From positions 1,612,001 to 1,676,000 of the forward strand of contig JAWPMT010000004.1 of assembly GCA_033344775.1 (NCBI GenBank): DNA of 64,000 bases. Direction: 5' to 3'. Position numbers and translations under genes: made by a program. The notes beneath the pieces are model-generated. The model ran no database searches and had not been told where the DNA came from. It saw only the letters and a list, made by a program, of their open reading frames with translations. Below are positions 55,088 to 64,000 of this stretch, piece after piece. The DNA is from Cytophagales bacterium (lineage in GTDB: Bacteria; Bacteroidota; Bacteroidia; Cytophagales; Cyclobacteriaceae). Positions within the stretch are counted from its first letter, which is position 1. Each line of letters starts with the position of its first letter.

Positions 55088-55597
55088 ATGTTTAAAAAAT
55101 CCATCAAATATGCCCTGATTTGTGGTGTTTTCACGATTGGAGCCTTTTTCGTGACCTTTGCCCTGGAAGGCAATCCGTTCTTGGATGTCAGCCATATGAT
55201 CCTGGATGTATTTATTTTTGCATTGTTCATCGGATTTGCGTCATACGAATACAAAACCCATGAAAAGGCCGGATTCCTGAAATTTTGGGAAGGCATGACC
55301 ATCTCATTTTTGGTCTACACGCAAGCTACCTTGTTGTTTGGGATCATGTTGGCCATTTACTTTATTGTTTCGGCAGACCCTCTAGAAGCATATCAACAAG
55401 CAGCTCTGGCTTTTTTGGAAGCAGAAAAAGAGACATACCTTCAAAAATTTGACGAAAATCGCTACCAACAGGAGTGGAATGACATCCAGAACCTCACGCT
55501 TTCTGGACTTTTCCTGAACACCTTGTTGAAAAAAATCATCAGCGGTTTCTTTGTGGCACCTGTAATCTCCATAATTTTAAAAAAGAATCCTAAATAA
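55088..55597 (+). CDS. DUF4199-type membrane protein
   Basis: 169 residues with four TM helices (about 5-25, 35-52, 70-95, 138-160) and the family-like helix-2 region F-I-G-F-A-S-Y-E-Y-K followed by G-F-L-K-F-W-E-G-M. Function unknown. It follows the BatA-like gene by 30 bp and precedes a second DUF4199 gene by 7 bp. Confidence 0.82.
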   Translation: MFKKSIKYALICGVFTIGAFFVTFALEGNPFLDVSHMILDVFIFALFIGFASYEYKTHEKAGFLKFWEGMTISFLVYTQATLLFGIMLAIYFIVSADPLEAYQQAALAFLEAEKETYLQKFDENRYQQEWNDIQNLTLSGLFLNTLLKKIISGFFVAPVISIILKKNPK

Positions 55598-55604
55598 CAT
55601 CCTC

Positions 55605-56129
55605 ATGGAAGAAGCAACCCAACCCTCAACCCGATCAATTGGTATTAAATATGGTCTCATCTCAGGCCTGGTCGGCATTGTACTTTTTGTCGTTTATGAC
55701 CTGGCTGGAATACCTAATGACAGTAAAATAAGATGGATTAGTTTCCTACCTGGCATCGTTATCCTGATTTTGGCTCACAAAGCATTCAAAGACGAAGGTA
55801 ATGGCTACATGTCCTTTGGTCAGGGAATGGGTATCGGTACTGCAGCTGCCTTTTTTGGCTCTTTGTTGTCCGCGGCGATCATGTATGTCTATGTTGCCGT
55901 TGTAAGCACAGATTACTTTGAAAGAATGGCCGAACAAAATCTAAGAACCTGGGAAGAGGCAGGCATGTCAGATGCGGAAATTTCTGCAGCCGAGCAATTT
56001 TCTGGTTTTATGATGAATCCAGCAGCATTCACGGTCATGGCGCTCATTGGTGGTTTCATTGGCGGTATTATCATGGCATTGATCATCTCAGCGTTCACGA
56101 AAAAACAAGATCCTGCGGAGATCATATAA
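55605..56129 (+). CDS. DUF4199-type membrane protein (second copy)
   Basis: 174 residues; four TM helices with I-K-Y-G-L-I-S-G-L in helix 1, A-H-K-A-F-K-D-E-G-N-G-Y-M-S-F-G-Q-G-M between helices 2 and 3, and a glycine-rich final helix (G-G-F-I-G-G-I-I-M). The tandem with the preceding gene suggests a heteromeric membrane complex. In Bacteroidota such genes commonly precede a GT2 glycosyltransferase, as they do here. Confidence 0.88.
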   Translation: MEEATQPSTRSIGIKYGLISGLVGIVLFVVYDLAGIPNDSKIRWISFLPGIVILILAHKAFKDEGNGYMSFGQGMGIGTAAAFFGSLLSAAIMYVYVAVVSTDYFERMAEQNLRTWEEAGMSDAEISAAEQFSGFMMNPAAFTVMALIGGFIGGIIMALIISAFTKKQDPAEII

Positions 56130-56138
56130 TTTTAAGCA

Positions 56139-57104
56139 GTGTCGGAAGATCCATTGGACCTTAGTTTAATAATCCCAGTATATAACGAGGAAGAATCTCT
56201 TCCGAAGCTGCACGATTGGCTCCATCGTGTATTGAAAGAATCGAAGCTGACTGCCGAAATCATTTTTATTGATGACGGCAGTTCAGATCGTTCATGGCCA
56301 ATCATACGTGAATTTTGTAAACAACAAACACAGGTAAAAGCGCTTCGATTACAAGGCAACCAGGGAAAATCATTTGCCCTGCAAGCTGGTTTCGATCAGG
56401 CGCAGGGTGACGTAGTGATCACACTGGATGCCGACATGCAAGACAGCCCGGATGAGATTCCTGAATTGTATCGATTGATCAAAGAGGAAGCTTATGACCT
56501 GGTTTCTGGCTGGAAAAAGAAACGCTATGATCCGTTAGAAAAGCGACTTCCATCGCGATTTTTCAATGGCGTGACCCGCTGGGTCTCCGGCATCAAATTG
56601 CATGATTTCAATTGTGGACTCAAGGCCTACCGCAAAGAAGTCGTTAAGTCCATCACATTGTATGGAGAAATGCATCGCTATATTCCGCTGCTCGCCAAAT
56701 GGAATGGCTTTGGCCGGATTGGAGAAAAAGTGGTCGAACACCGTGCCCGCGAATTTGGTAAAACCAAATTCGGTCTGGAACGTTATCTCACTGGCTTTCT
56801 GGACCTGATCTCAGTAGTCTTTGTAACCCGATTCAAAAAACGGCCGATGCACTTTTTCGGTGGGTTAGGCTCGATATCAATCTTTATCGGACTCTCGATC
56901 ACTACGTTCGTTATTGGAGATAAAATCTATCGCATTTCCAGGCATCTGCCCGTCCGAGATGTGGTCGATCAACCGCTGTTCTTTCTCGCGCTTGTGGCGT
57001 TGGTCGTGGGTGTCCAATTATTCCTGGCCGGCTTTATTGCAGAATTGATTTTGCGCGTCGTTCCTCGCAAGAAAGATCAGGTGGCGGAGAAACTTAACGG
57101 GTAA
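56139..57104 (+). CDS. GT2 glycosyltransferase, dolichol-phosphate-mannose-synthase-like
   Basis: 321 residues. It starts with GTG at 56139; no in-frame ATG precedes the domain. The GT-A fold shows S-L-I-I-P-V-Y-N-E-E, D-D-G-S-S-D and the catalytic-type D-A-D-M-Q-D-S-P-D-E. Two C-terminal TM helices (about 248-270 and 283-308) anchor it. It probably transfers a sugar from a nucleotide donor to a polyprenyl phosphate for cell-surface glycan assembly. The next gene starts 1 bp after its stop. Confidence 0.93.
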   Translation: MSEDPLDLSLIIPVYNEEESLPKLHDWLHRVLKESKLTAEIIFIDDGSSDRSWPIIREFCKQQTQVKALRLQGNQGKSFALQAGFDQAQGDVVITLDADMQDSPDEIPELYRLIKEEAYDLVSGWKKKRYDPLEKRLPSRFFNGVTRWVSGIKLHDFNCGLKAYRKEVVKSITLYGEMHRYIPLLAKWNGFGRIGEKVVEHRAREFGKTKFGLERYLTGFLDLISVVFVTRFKKRPMHFFGGLGSISIFIGLSITTFVIGDKIYRISRHLPVRDVVDQPLFFLALVALVVGVQLFLAGFIAELILRVVPRKKDQVAEKLNG

Positions 57105-57105
57105 T

Positions 57106-58104
57106 ATGTCTCTGAAGCTTTCCATCATCATACCCGTCTACAACAGACCGGATGAGTTGAATGAACTTCTAGACACGTTAACCGCACAGTCCAGAAAACC
57201 GGACGAAGTGATTGTAGTAGAAGATGGCTCTACGATCTCCTCAAAATCCATCACAAAGTCTTTTGAACAATCCTTGCCCATCCGATACCTCGAAAAAGAA
57301 AATGAAGGCCAGGGTTTTGCCAGAAATTTCGGTTATCAGCACGCCACGGGGGACTTTTTGATCGTATTTGATTCAGACTGCCTGATCCCATCAAACTACT
57401 TACAGGTGGTTGCAGACTTTTTGACGGCTTCTGAAGTGGACGCCTACGGAGGACCCGATGCTGCACATCCGGATTTTACCGTCACACAAAAAGCCATCAG
57501 CCATAGCATGACCTCCGTGTTCACCACTGGTGGCATCCGTGGCCGTAAAAAGCATGTAGGGGAATACCATCCTCGTAGTTTTAACATGGGGATATCAAAA
57601 CGCACTTACGAAGCAACCCAGGGATATATTATTCCATTCATGGGCGAAGACCTGGAGTTCAGTACGCGCATCATCAAACATGGATTTAAGACCGCACTAA
57701 TTCCTGAAGCTTTTGTTTATCATAAGCGTCGAACGGATCTCAAAAAATTCTATCAGCAGCTCAAGTACTTCGGACGTGCCAGGATCAACCTGACGCGATT
57801 TCATCCTGAGCAGATCAAAATAATTCACCTGTTTCCATTGATTTTTAGTTTGGGCTTAGTTGCGAGTCTGTTGTTAAGCTTCTTATGGCCTGTTCTGGGT
57901 CTGCCACTCATCGCCACTTATGGCTTTTACTTTTCCCTGATTGCAGTGGAAAGCCTTATCGTGAATCGCTCCCTGGCGGTCGCATTCCTCACGCCCATTG
58001 CAGCCTTCCTGCAAATGTTTGGTTATGGCTATGGGCTCACCTATGAATGGATCCGCAAGCTCAGGGGCATTGATCCCAATACGAAGTACATCGAGTTGTA
58101 CTAA
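57106..58104 (+). CDS. GT2 glycosyltransferase with C-terminal membrane segment
   Basis: 332 residues. The GT-A domain has L-S-I-I-I-P-V-Y-N-R-P, V-E-D-G-S, F-D-S-D-C and a G-E-D-L-E-F-S acceptor/base motif; two or three hydrophobic helices follow at about 245-315. It is co-transcribed with the preceding glycosyltransferase and DUF4199 genes and probably adds a sugar to a lipid-linked or surface acceptor. Confidence 0.92.
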   Translation: MSLKLSIIIPVYNRPDELNELLDTLTAQSRKPDEVIVVEDGSTISSKSITKSFEQSLPIRYLEKENEGQGFARNFGYQHATGDFLIVFDSDCLIPSNYLQVVADFLTASEVDAYGGPDAAHPDFTVTQKAISHSMTSVFTTGGIRGRKKHVGEYHPRSFNMGISKRTYEATQGYIIPFMGEDLEFSTRIIKHGFKTALIPEAFVYHKRRTDLKKFYQQLKYFGRARINLTRFHPEQIKIIHLFPLIFSLGLVASLLLSFLWPVLGLPLIATYGFYFSLIAVESLIVNRSLAVAFLTPIAAFLQMFGYGYGLTYEWIRKLRGIDPNTKYIELY

Positions 58105-58126
58105 AAGCCTTAATTAGCTTTAAATC

Positions 58127-59503
58127 TTAATTCTGAAATTTCAAGGTAAACTCCGTACCAACATTCAGAACAGATTTTGCTGAAATGTTGCCGCGATGAT
58201 TGCGCATAATCTGCTTAGATAAACTAAGCCCAATTCCAGAACCGTTTTTCTTGGTGGTAAAGAATGGAATAAAGATCTTTTTCAAAGCCTCCTCTTCGAT
58301 ACCGGGTCCATTATCATTAATGGTGATCAATACAGCATTTTCGTCACCTTGATTCGCACGGATCTTTAGTAATTTATTTTCCTTACCATCCTCTTCGTTT
58401 TCGGCGAGTGCCTGAATGGCATTTTTAACCAGATTGATCACTACCTGCTCAATCTGCTCCTTATCGACGTTGAACAATAGTTCTTCGGGCTCCACATGAT
58501 AGTCAAGCTCAATACCCTGTTCCTTCATGTCATTTTTCAGTAGTGAAATCACATGTTTGAGAATATCGCAGACCTTATGCTCCTCGATAGTTGGGAGTTT
58601 CACCCGGGTCATGTTCCGGAAATCACTAACAAACTTGATTAGACTCACACTCCTGTTGTGAATCGTCTGCAGGGCCAGGTGAAAGTCCTCCACTTCTTCA
58701 TTGGAAATGGGATTCACATCTCCTTCATTGTCCAGATACCCGCTCAATTCGTCTTCCACCGTTGCTGCTAGAGAAGAAATAGGTGTCACCGAATTCATGA
58801 TCTCATGTGTCAGTACCCGGATCAGGTTTTGCCAGGCCTCCATCTCCTTCTCTTCTAGTTCACTCTGGATGTTCTGAAGCGATATGAGCTTAAATTCCTT
58901 TCCTCTTAGGGAAAGCTCTATCACATAAATGGCTAATTGCACCTCATCACCTTCCCGATTGATCTTGATCAGATCCCTTCCACCTGTTTTCATGGACTCC
59001 ATGGCATCCACCAGTGCCGGAGAAACACTTCGGATCTGTGAGATGTTCTTCATCTGTTTGATCCCCAATAGTGTTCTGGCGGCGGTATTGATGATCTGGA
59101 TCTCCCCGATCTTATCAACGGTAATGATCCCGATGCCCACATGCTGAACGATGGTCTTGAGGTAGGTATACTGCGCCTCTTTTTCCGCTCGGATTTCCCG
59201 GAATTTTTTGATCACCGAATTGAATTCACGGTATACCAGATCCATGCTGGATTTGGTCGCGCGTTCAGGATAAGTGAGCGAAAAATCGTCATAATGGATG
59301 CTCTTCAGAAACGTGACCAGTTCGCGATTGACTTTATTCAGAAATTGGTACAGGTAATATACCTGACCAAGGATCAAAACTAAAAAGAGCCCCTGAGTGA
59401 AAGTATACGCATCAGAATTGGCCAAATTCGTAAATACGTAAATGGTCCCGATGAGTAAAGCAACTCGGGTGACTAATTGAACTTTGAAGTTCTTAAAGAC
59501 CAT
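58127..59503 (-). CDS. NtrB-like PAS sensor histidine kinase
   Basis: 458 residues: two N-terminal TM helices (about 10-28 and 36-55), a HAMP-like linker, a PAS domain (about 115-215), and a kinase core with H233 in L-T-H-E-I-M-N-S and HATPase motifs N-L-V-K-N-A, D-N-G-P-G and G-S-G-I-G-L-S. It overlaps the sigma-54 activator gene by 11 bp and is its obvious partner. The signal is unknown; little periplasmic domain is present, so sensing may be in the membrane or through PAS. Confidence 0.94.
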   Translation of the reverse strand: MVFKNFKVQLVTRVALLIGTIYVFTNLANSDAYTFTQGLFLVLILGQVYYLYQFLNKVNRELVTFLKSIHYDDFSLTYPERATKSSMDLVYREFNSVIKKFREIRAEKEAQYTYLKTIVQHVGIGIITVDKIGEIQIINTAARTLLGIKQMKNISQIRSVSPALVDAMESMKTGGRDLIKINREGDEVQLAIYVIELSLRGKEFKLISLQNIQSELEEKEMEAWQNLIRVLTHEIMNSVTPISSLAATVEDELSGYLDNEGDVNPISNEEVEDFHLALQTIHNRSVSLIKFVSDFRNMTRVKLPTIEEHKVCDILKHVISLLKNDMKEQGIELDYHVEPEELLFNVDKEQIEQVVINLVKNAIQALAENEEDGKENKLLKIRANQGDENAVLITINDNGPGIEEEALKKIFIPFFTTKKNGSGIGLSLSKQIMRNHRGNISAKSVLNVGTEFTLKFQN

Positions 59504-60884
59504 ACTTTTCCAGTCTTCGATAGAGTGACGCCCGTGTCAGTCCTAGTTCTTTGGCTGCTTTTGAAATGTTGCCATTGTGCTTATTGATCACACGTTCGAT
59601 GACACCTTTTTCTACATCATCCAGGTTGTAGCTGTCAGGCTCTGCCGTTTGAACGGATTCTTGTTTCTGAGAAAGGAAGAAGAAATCTTCCGGATTCAAC
59701 GTATCCGAATCCGACATGATGATCGCCCGTTCAATCGCATGTTGTAATTCCCGGATATTTCCTGGCCAGCTGTATTTCTGCAGCTTCTTTACCGTACCCG
59801 GTGCAATTTTAGAAATCGGTTTTCGGTATTTGTTCGCGTACTGTCTGGAAAAATGATCTGTCAATAATGGAATATCTTCTATCCGTTGACGCAACGGTGG
59901 TAACTGGATCTCCACGGTATTGATCCGGTAGAGCAAATCCTGTCGGAACGTATTTTCTCCCACCATTTCGTACACAGGCATGTTGGTTGCGCAAATCAGT
60001 CGAATGTCAATGGGCAACACTTTATTGGATCCAATTCTTGTAACCTCCCTCTTTTGAATTGCTGTCAACAACTTCGATTGCAGTGGCAAGCTCAGATTGC
60101 CGATCTCATCGAGAAACAAGCTTCCTTTATTGGCAATCTCAAACCTTCCGGCACGGTCTTCTTTGGCATCTGTAAATGCTCCTTTCTTATGACCAAACAA
60201 CTCACTTTCAAACAGGGTTTCAGTGATTGCTCCCATATCCACGCCAATAAATACATTGTCTTTCCGCAAGGATTTCTGGTGGATTGCACGGGCAATCAAT
60301 TCTTTTCCGGTACCATTTTCACCGAGGATCAGTACGTTGGCATCAGTAGACGCTACTTTCTCGATGATCTTGAATACACCTTTCATGGCCTCACTGTTAC
60401 CAATGATGTCCTTGAAGGCCTGATTACTGTCGTCTTGTAGCTGCTTTTTGGTTTGTTTTAGCTGTGAGACTTCTTCGTAGGACTTTTTCAATCGTGAAGC
60501 CGATGACAGTGTAGCGATGAGTTTCTCGTTTTGCCACGGCTTCAATACAAAGTCGGTAGCTCCGGCTTTCAGTGCTTTCACGGCCATCTCTACATCTCCA
60601 AAAGCCGTGATCAGAATCACCACCGCCTGTGGATCCTTGTCCAGGATCTGTTCCAACCAATAGAAGCCTTCCTTTCCACTGGTAATGTCCTTGCTGAAGT
60701 TCATGTCCAGCAAAATCAAATCATACGTGTGATTGTTGAGCAAAAAAGGAATCTTCTTTGGATTCTTTTCGATGGTCACTTCCTTCGCATGCTTTTTCAA
60801 AAGCATCTTTGCTGCCAACAAAACATCTTCATCGTCATCGATGATCAATATTTTACCTAATTCTTTTTCCACGGATGTTTGCAT
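59493..60884 (-). CDS. Sigma-54-dependent NtrC-family response regulator
   Basis: 463 residues: receiver with phosphoacceptor D60 (L-I-L-L-D-M-N-F-S), AAA+ domain with Walker A G-E-N-G-T-G-K-E, sigma-54-contacting G-A-F-T-D-A, and R-finger region, and a C-terminal Fis-type HTH (A-A-K-E-L-G-L-T-R-A-S-L-Y-R-R-L). It activates RNA polymerase-sigma-54 at -24/-12 promoters. A fitting promoter is visible upstream of the gene at 61472. It is first of the two-gene operon with the kinase. Confidence 0.96.
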   Translation of the reverse strand: MQTSVEKELGKILIIDDDEDVLLAAKMLLKKHAKEVTIEKNPKKIPFLLNNHTYDLILLDMNFSKDITSGKEGFYWLEQILDKDPQAVVILITAFGDVEMAVKALKAGATDFVLKPWQNEKLIATLSSASRLKKSYEEVSQLKQTKKQLQDDSNQAFKDIIGNSEAMKGVFKIIEKVASTDANVLILGENGTGKELIARAIHQKSLRKDNVFIGVDMGAITETLFESELFGHKKGAFTDAKEDRAGRFEIANKGSLFLDEIGNLSLPLQSKLLTAIQKREVTRIGSNKVLPIDIRLICATNMPVYEMVGENTFRQDLLYRINTVEIQLPPLRQRIEDIPLLTDHFSRQYANKYRKPISKIAPGTVKKLQKYSWPGNIRELQHAIERAIIMSDSDTLNPEDFFFLSQKQESVQTAEPDSYNLDDVEKGVIERVINKHNGNISKAAKELGLTRASLYRRLEKYGL

Positions 60885-61422
60885 AAGTTTCTATTGGTCA
60901 GAAATTGTGCCACATGCATTCTGACCGCTCAAAGCAGGTAAATTACACAATTAGTGTTCATTTACGAACAATGAATCCAAAATTACTTGTCCACTAGAGT
61001 ACACTATTTGATATATGGCAATATAACCTTCTTTAAAGTCGATGGATACTGAATTGATCCCTACAAGGCATTACAACTAACTCATCATTTAACATGACAT
61101 TTAGTTGATCACCAACAATAGTAAAAAATAAGGAAGCCTTTCATTTAATGGTAAAAAAGCGCGGCCTTGTAAGGGGGACTTTAGCTCCTTTTGTTGCTCA
61201 TTCTATCCCAAAAGAGGTCCTGAAAGTTCTGTTTTTGTGAAATAAGGATGTATGACAAGTTGATTGGTATTTTCACAAGATCCGGTTAATACGTTGGATC
61301 CTTATACGCATCCGGGCCTTATGAGTTGTCTTGTCCGAAATAGGCCACTTATTATACGCAGGTGTACACCGAAAATCAACTCCGTAAAATTAAACAACTG
61401 AATATCAGTGCATTATGAATTA
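60885..61422. other. Intergenic region without a recognised gene
   Basis: About 540 bp. Visible structures are an inverted repeat caactaa (61074-61080) and ttagttg (61101-61107), and an aagggggactt string near 61168 similar to the left edge of the window. No coding frame or RNA family is recognised. Confidence 0.4.
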
Positions 61423-61438
61423 TGGAACACTCTGTGCC
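61423..61438 (+). promoter_or_regulatory. Candidate sigma-54 (-24/-12) promoter
   Basis: tggaacactctgtgcc has the invariant GG and GC separated by 10 bp (consensus TGGCAC-N5-TTGC). The -12 GC is 34 bp before the ATG at 61472, leaving a short leader. A sigma-54 activator gene lies just upstream on the other strand. Confidence 0.6.
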
Positions 61439-61471
61439 ATAAAGTCGGCAGGTTAAAACTCAAATAAAGTT

Positions 61472-61888
61472 ATGAAGAACAAAAAAAGCTTGTTGGCGGT
61501 ACTGGTCCTACTGTCAGCAATCGTCGTAAACGCGAACGTCGCAAACACGAACGTCGCAAATCCGAATTTCGGCAAGGACAAAGTGCTCAACAAAGCTCGA
61601 AAAGCTGTAGCCAGCAATTTTGATAACAGCTGGAAAGTCTTTGCTCAATCTGCAAGCATGATCATCAAGGAAGATGTAGCGTTGGAAGAAGCCAAATCAT
61701 GGTTAGACGCCTCCCTTAAGATCCAAAAGACTTCTTTCAACTTAGAGGTAATGGGTGATTACTATTTCGCGACTGGCGATAAGAAATCTGCCATCAAGTA
61801 TTACCATGAAAGCCTTGTGCTGTTGAAAGAGACCACCCTAAATCCGGATACTGGTCAATTGCAAGCGAAGATCTGGAAATCCAGATAA
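61472..61888 (+). CDS. Small secreted TPR-like protein
   Basis: 138 residues. A signal peptide (core about 6-18, cleavage near V-N-A-N) is followed by a short N-V-A-N repeat and a helical domain with a TPR-like pair (S-W-L-D-A-S-L-K-I-Q, D-Y-Y-F-A-T-G-D-K-K-S-A-I-K-Y-Y-H-E-S-L). Periplasmic. The sigma-54-type promoter suggests it is a target of the adjacent NtrC-like regulator. A strong terminator follows. Confidence 0.85.
   Translation: MKNKKSLLAVLVLLSAIVVNANVANTNVANPNFGKDKVLNKARKAVASNFDNSWKVFAQSASMIIKEDVALEEAKSWLDASLKIQKTSFNLEVMGDYYFATGDKKSAIKYYHESLVLLKETTLNPDTGQLQAKIWKSR
61534..61563. repeat. 15-bp tandem repeat in the secreted protein gene
   Basis: gaacgtcgcaaacac and gaacgtcgcaaatcc, two adjacent in-frame units encoding the N-V-A-N linker after the signal peptide. 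Confidence 0.8.
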
Positions 61889-61958
61889 GCATAAGACGCT
61901 GAATCACGCTTTCAGCACGTAATAGAACGTTTTAAACTAAGTAGTAAAATTCTCTTTG

Positions 61959-61992
61959 AAAATGCCACGGTTTTGCCGTGGCATTTTTTTTA
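61959..61992 (+). terminator. Rho-independent terminator
   Basis: atgccacgg (61962-61970) and ccgtggcat (61976-61984) form a perfect 9-bp stem with a 5-base loop and a long T-run. Confidence 0.93.
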
Positions 61993-62049
61993 AAAAAAGA
62001 AGGAGGCCAACACGACGCCAGCCTCCCCCAACCTAAATACGTAATCGTT

Positions 62050-62370
62050 TTATTTCTTCAATTCCTGAACCAGGCATGCTCCTCCGGTCAAAGCACTGTA
62101 AGAAAGAATCAGCAAAAACATGATCATGAAAGGAACAATCAAATTCCCGCTTTCTCGATAAAATTCGGATTTAGACTGATTGACCCATTCAGACTTGTTT
62201 AAGGAGAATTCTGCTGTCTTTTCGATATGGGTACTTTCTAAACTGACTTTAGGACTGGCCTCCATTGTGCTACAACTGGTGAGAAAAATGATGATGAGCA
62301 TCAAAACGCCAAAAAATAATTCCGATGATTTGACTGCTGAGGATCGGTGGGTAGATTGGTGAGCGTTCAT
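62050..62370 (-). CDS. Small lipoprotein-like membrane protein
   Basis: 106 residues. A hydrophobic segment ends in L-T-S-C33-S, a lipobox, but is preceded by about 18 polar residues; a shorter start at an internal methionine (M24) would give a conventional lipoprotein signal. A second hydrophobic helix lies at about 76-97. No family is recognised. It is 63 bp downstream of the histidine kinase gene on the same strand and may be co-transcribed with it. Confidence 0.6.
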   Translation of the reverse strand: MNAHQSTHRSSAVKSSELFFGVLMLIIIFLTSCSTMEASPKVSLESTHIEKTAEFSLNKSEWVNQSKSEFYRESGNLIVPFMIMFLLILSYSALTGGACLVQELKK

Positions 62371-62433
62371 ATCAGGTACGTTTCCATTAATTCGGAGTGT
62401 ACCCTACAAATGGTTGCCAGTACGTCGAAAAAA

Positions 62434-63876
62434 TTATCCTGCTACCTTGGCCAGAGGGAGAGCAATATGAAAAGTGGTTCCTTTCCCTTGCGCCGTATCT
62501 ACGCGGATCTCGCCTTCATGTTCTTCAACAATTCCTTTAGAAATAGACAATCCAAGGCCTGTGCCCGTACCGACCTCCTTCGTAGTATAAAAAGGATCGA
62601 AAATCTTTGGTAACACTTTTTCGGGGATCCCGGGGCCATTGTCTGATATACTCACTACTACTTTTTGATCCTCCTCGGCTAAATAAGTCTTAACTGCGAT
62701 AATGCCCTTTTCACTTACCTCTATAGATTGTATTGCGTTAGAAACGACATTGATGATCACCTGGCTCACTTTTCCAGGGTTTCCATTCACCTTCGGTATG
62801 GTCCCCAGATCTTTATTCACCTCAACTTTTCCAACAATAAGGTGATTGAGCAACGTCAATGCCGATTCTACAGATTGATTCAGGTCAAAGGCACTTTTAA
62901 CCGTATTGCCTGCCGAGGAATAAATGCGCAGGCTTTTCACAATTTCTGAAGTACGGCGCACCCCATGTCGAAGGCCATCCAATAGCTGCGCCAATTCGTC
63001 TTTGATGATCGAATATTCAATTTTCTTTTTATGGACTTCACTGACTGCCAGCATCTCTTCGATCATCTGTTGCGGATCCTGACCATCTCTATTACTCAAA
63101 TATTTTCGAAGTTGTTCTTCCTGCTCTTCCCGAATCGCTTCAAGTTTAAACAGATCACCGACGATCTTACGTATGAGAATGGCATTACCCTGTACATAGT
63201 TGACAGGATTATTGATTTCATGGGCCAGCCCGGCAGTCAATTCTCCCAAGGACGCAAACTTTTCAACTTCCACCAATTTTTTTGTTGCCTCTCCAAGCTC
63301 ACTCAGGCTTTTCTTCAAAGACTGGTTATTGGCATTGGCCATGGCTCGGAAAACATAAACGAAGAAGAAAATAACAATGGCCGAATATGCGTGATTGGAA
63401 AAGTTAAATGCCAATAACATATCATCCCTTATCAAATTGATCGGGTCAATGAAATAGGTATCTGAAATGCCTAATCCAAACAAAAGGAATAAACTGATAC
63501 CGAAAAAGACGAAAATGCGTTTCTGATAGGTGAAGAAAAAACTAAACAGGGCTGCAACGATCAAATGCGGAGCGGCGGAAGACGAAATTCCTCCGGTAAG
63601 GGCGATATGTATGAAAAAGCTCAGGTAACCAAATCCGACCGCTATAACGAAGAATTGCTTCTTTGCTCCGGTCCAAAGTACCAAAAAGTGCAACAGTAAA
63701 TAAACAAGAACGATGCCCAGACAGATGTAAAACATCATACTCCAGGGATCAAAGATGAGATAAAAAAGCAGGAAGTAACTTGCTGATACGAATGACCCTG
63801 AGGTAAACCAGCTATATAACTGTGTCTTGTCTTTCGGCTTTCTTAAGAATGCATTTCTAAGGCTTTGACTGGCCAT
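62434..63876 (-). CDS. Membrane sensor histidine kinase
   Basis: 480 residues. About six TM helices occupy residues 28-190, followed by a coiled-coil and the kinase core with H219 in L-A-H-E-I-N-N-P-V-N-Y and HATPase motifs N-V-V-S-N-A-I-Q, D-N-G-P-G and G-T-G-L-G-L-S. There is no PAS or receiver domain. No response regulator gene is adjacent, so it is an orphan in this window. Confidence 0.93.
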   Translation of the reverse strand: MASQSLRNAFLRKPKDKTQLYSWFTSGSFVSASYFLLFYLIFDPWSMMFYICLGIVLVYLLLHFLVLWTGAKKQFFVIAVGFGYLSFFIHIALTGGISSSAAPHLIVAALFSFFFTYQKRIFVFFGISLFLLFGLGISDTYFIDPINLIRDDMLLAFNFSNHAYSAIVIFFFVYVFRAMANANNQSLKKSLSELGEATKKLVEVEKFASLGELTAGLAHEINNPVNYVQGNAILIRKIVGDLFKLEAIREEQEEQLRKYLSNRDGQDPQQMIEEMLAVSEVHKKKIEYSIIKDELAQLLDGLRHGVRRTSEIVKSLRIYSSAGNTVKSAFDLNQSVESALTLLNHLIVGKVEVNKDLGTIPKVNGNPGKVSQVIINVVSNAIQSIEVSEKGIIAVKTYLAEEDQKVVVSISDNGPGIPEKVLPKIFDPFYTTKEVGTGTGLGLSISKGIVEEHEGEIRVDTAQGKGTTFHIALPLAKVAG

Positions 63877-64000
63877 TTTTTCGTATCGGACAGATTTTCT
63901 GGAATCCAGGTAAAGATAACTATGCGTGTATAGAAAAGGTTGATCTCAAATACCTCGAACATGCGATTTTACTATTTTTTCATCATTAAAAAAAAGTGAG

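Noticed and set aside
60890-60930. TGGCAC-like string (minus strand) upstream of the NtrC-like gene
   Set aside because: It has tggcac but the -12 element has GA where GC is required at the correct 10-bp spacing, so a sigma-54 promoter is not supported.
1-64000. CRISPR arrays, tRNA or rRNA genes, prophage
   Set aside because: No regularly spaced short repeats, no cloverleaf-like T-loop/anticodon patterns and no phage structural or integrase genes were seen by eye; a tRNAscan or CRISPR-finder run was not possible.

Overview
The window reads as a chromosomal segment of a free-living member of the Bacteroidota, most likely a marine Cytophagales relative. Evidence: long FtsX-type permeases paired with PadR regulators, a giant secreted protein with a type IX secretion (T9SS) C-terminal sorting domain, DUF4199 and BatA-type proteins, many two-component systems, A-rich translation starts without clear Shine-Dalgarno sites, and promoter candidates of the TAnnTTTG type. 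No rRNA, tRNA, CRISPR array, transposase, integrase or phage gene was recognised. The species cannot be named from the sequence alone.

Layout. 0.1-9.5 kb: housekeeping and stress genes (TlpA-like thioredoxin, agmatinase family/SixA pair, topA, RhlE-like helicase, flavin disulfide oxidoreductase, ECF sigma factor with a membrane partner). 9.5-16.9 kb: a frameshifted secreted protein, an FtsX/PadR module, a GH113-like lipoprotein, a PLP decarboxylase and an Lrp regulator. 17-22.8 kb: PLP sulfur-amino-acid lyase, envelope proteins, an exported TPR-CHAT protein and an NTF2-like protein. 22.8-25.8 kb: a membrane STAND NTPase with leucine-rich repeats, inserted in front of a decayed gene. 26-33 kb: a second DEAD-box helicase with a long leader, VOC/AraC pair, second FtsX/PadR module. 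33-40.5 kb: one 7.4-kb gene for a T9SS-secreted multidomain protein. 40.6-48.1 kb: EamA/LysR pair, DinB-like/cyclase pair, four-gene operon ending in a histidine kinase and NarL-type regulator. 48.4-51.9 kb: an AT-rich cassette of two small paralogous beta-rich proteins, a PatA/PatG-like (cyanobactin-type) subtilisin and a 52-residue precursor-like peptide. 51.9-58.1 kb: duplicated BatA start flanking a Cys-rich secreted protein, then BatA-like protein, two DUF4199 proteins and two GT2 glycosyltransferases. 58.1-63.9 kb: NtrB/NtrC-like pair, a small secreted protein with a sigma-54-type promoter, a small lipoprotein and a histidine kinase.

Two themes stand out. First, the PatG-like protease cassette resembles a RiPP or peptide-maturation locus but lacks the usual cyanobactin heterocyclase and has unfamiliar partners. 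Second, three unrelated accessory inserts (FtsX/PadR, STAND-LRR, Cys-rich secreted protein) are each bracketed by direct repeats that are partial copies of the neighbouring gene (107, 65 and 213 bp). This looks like repeated gene capture using homology to a flanking gene, with no mobile-element enzyme in sight.
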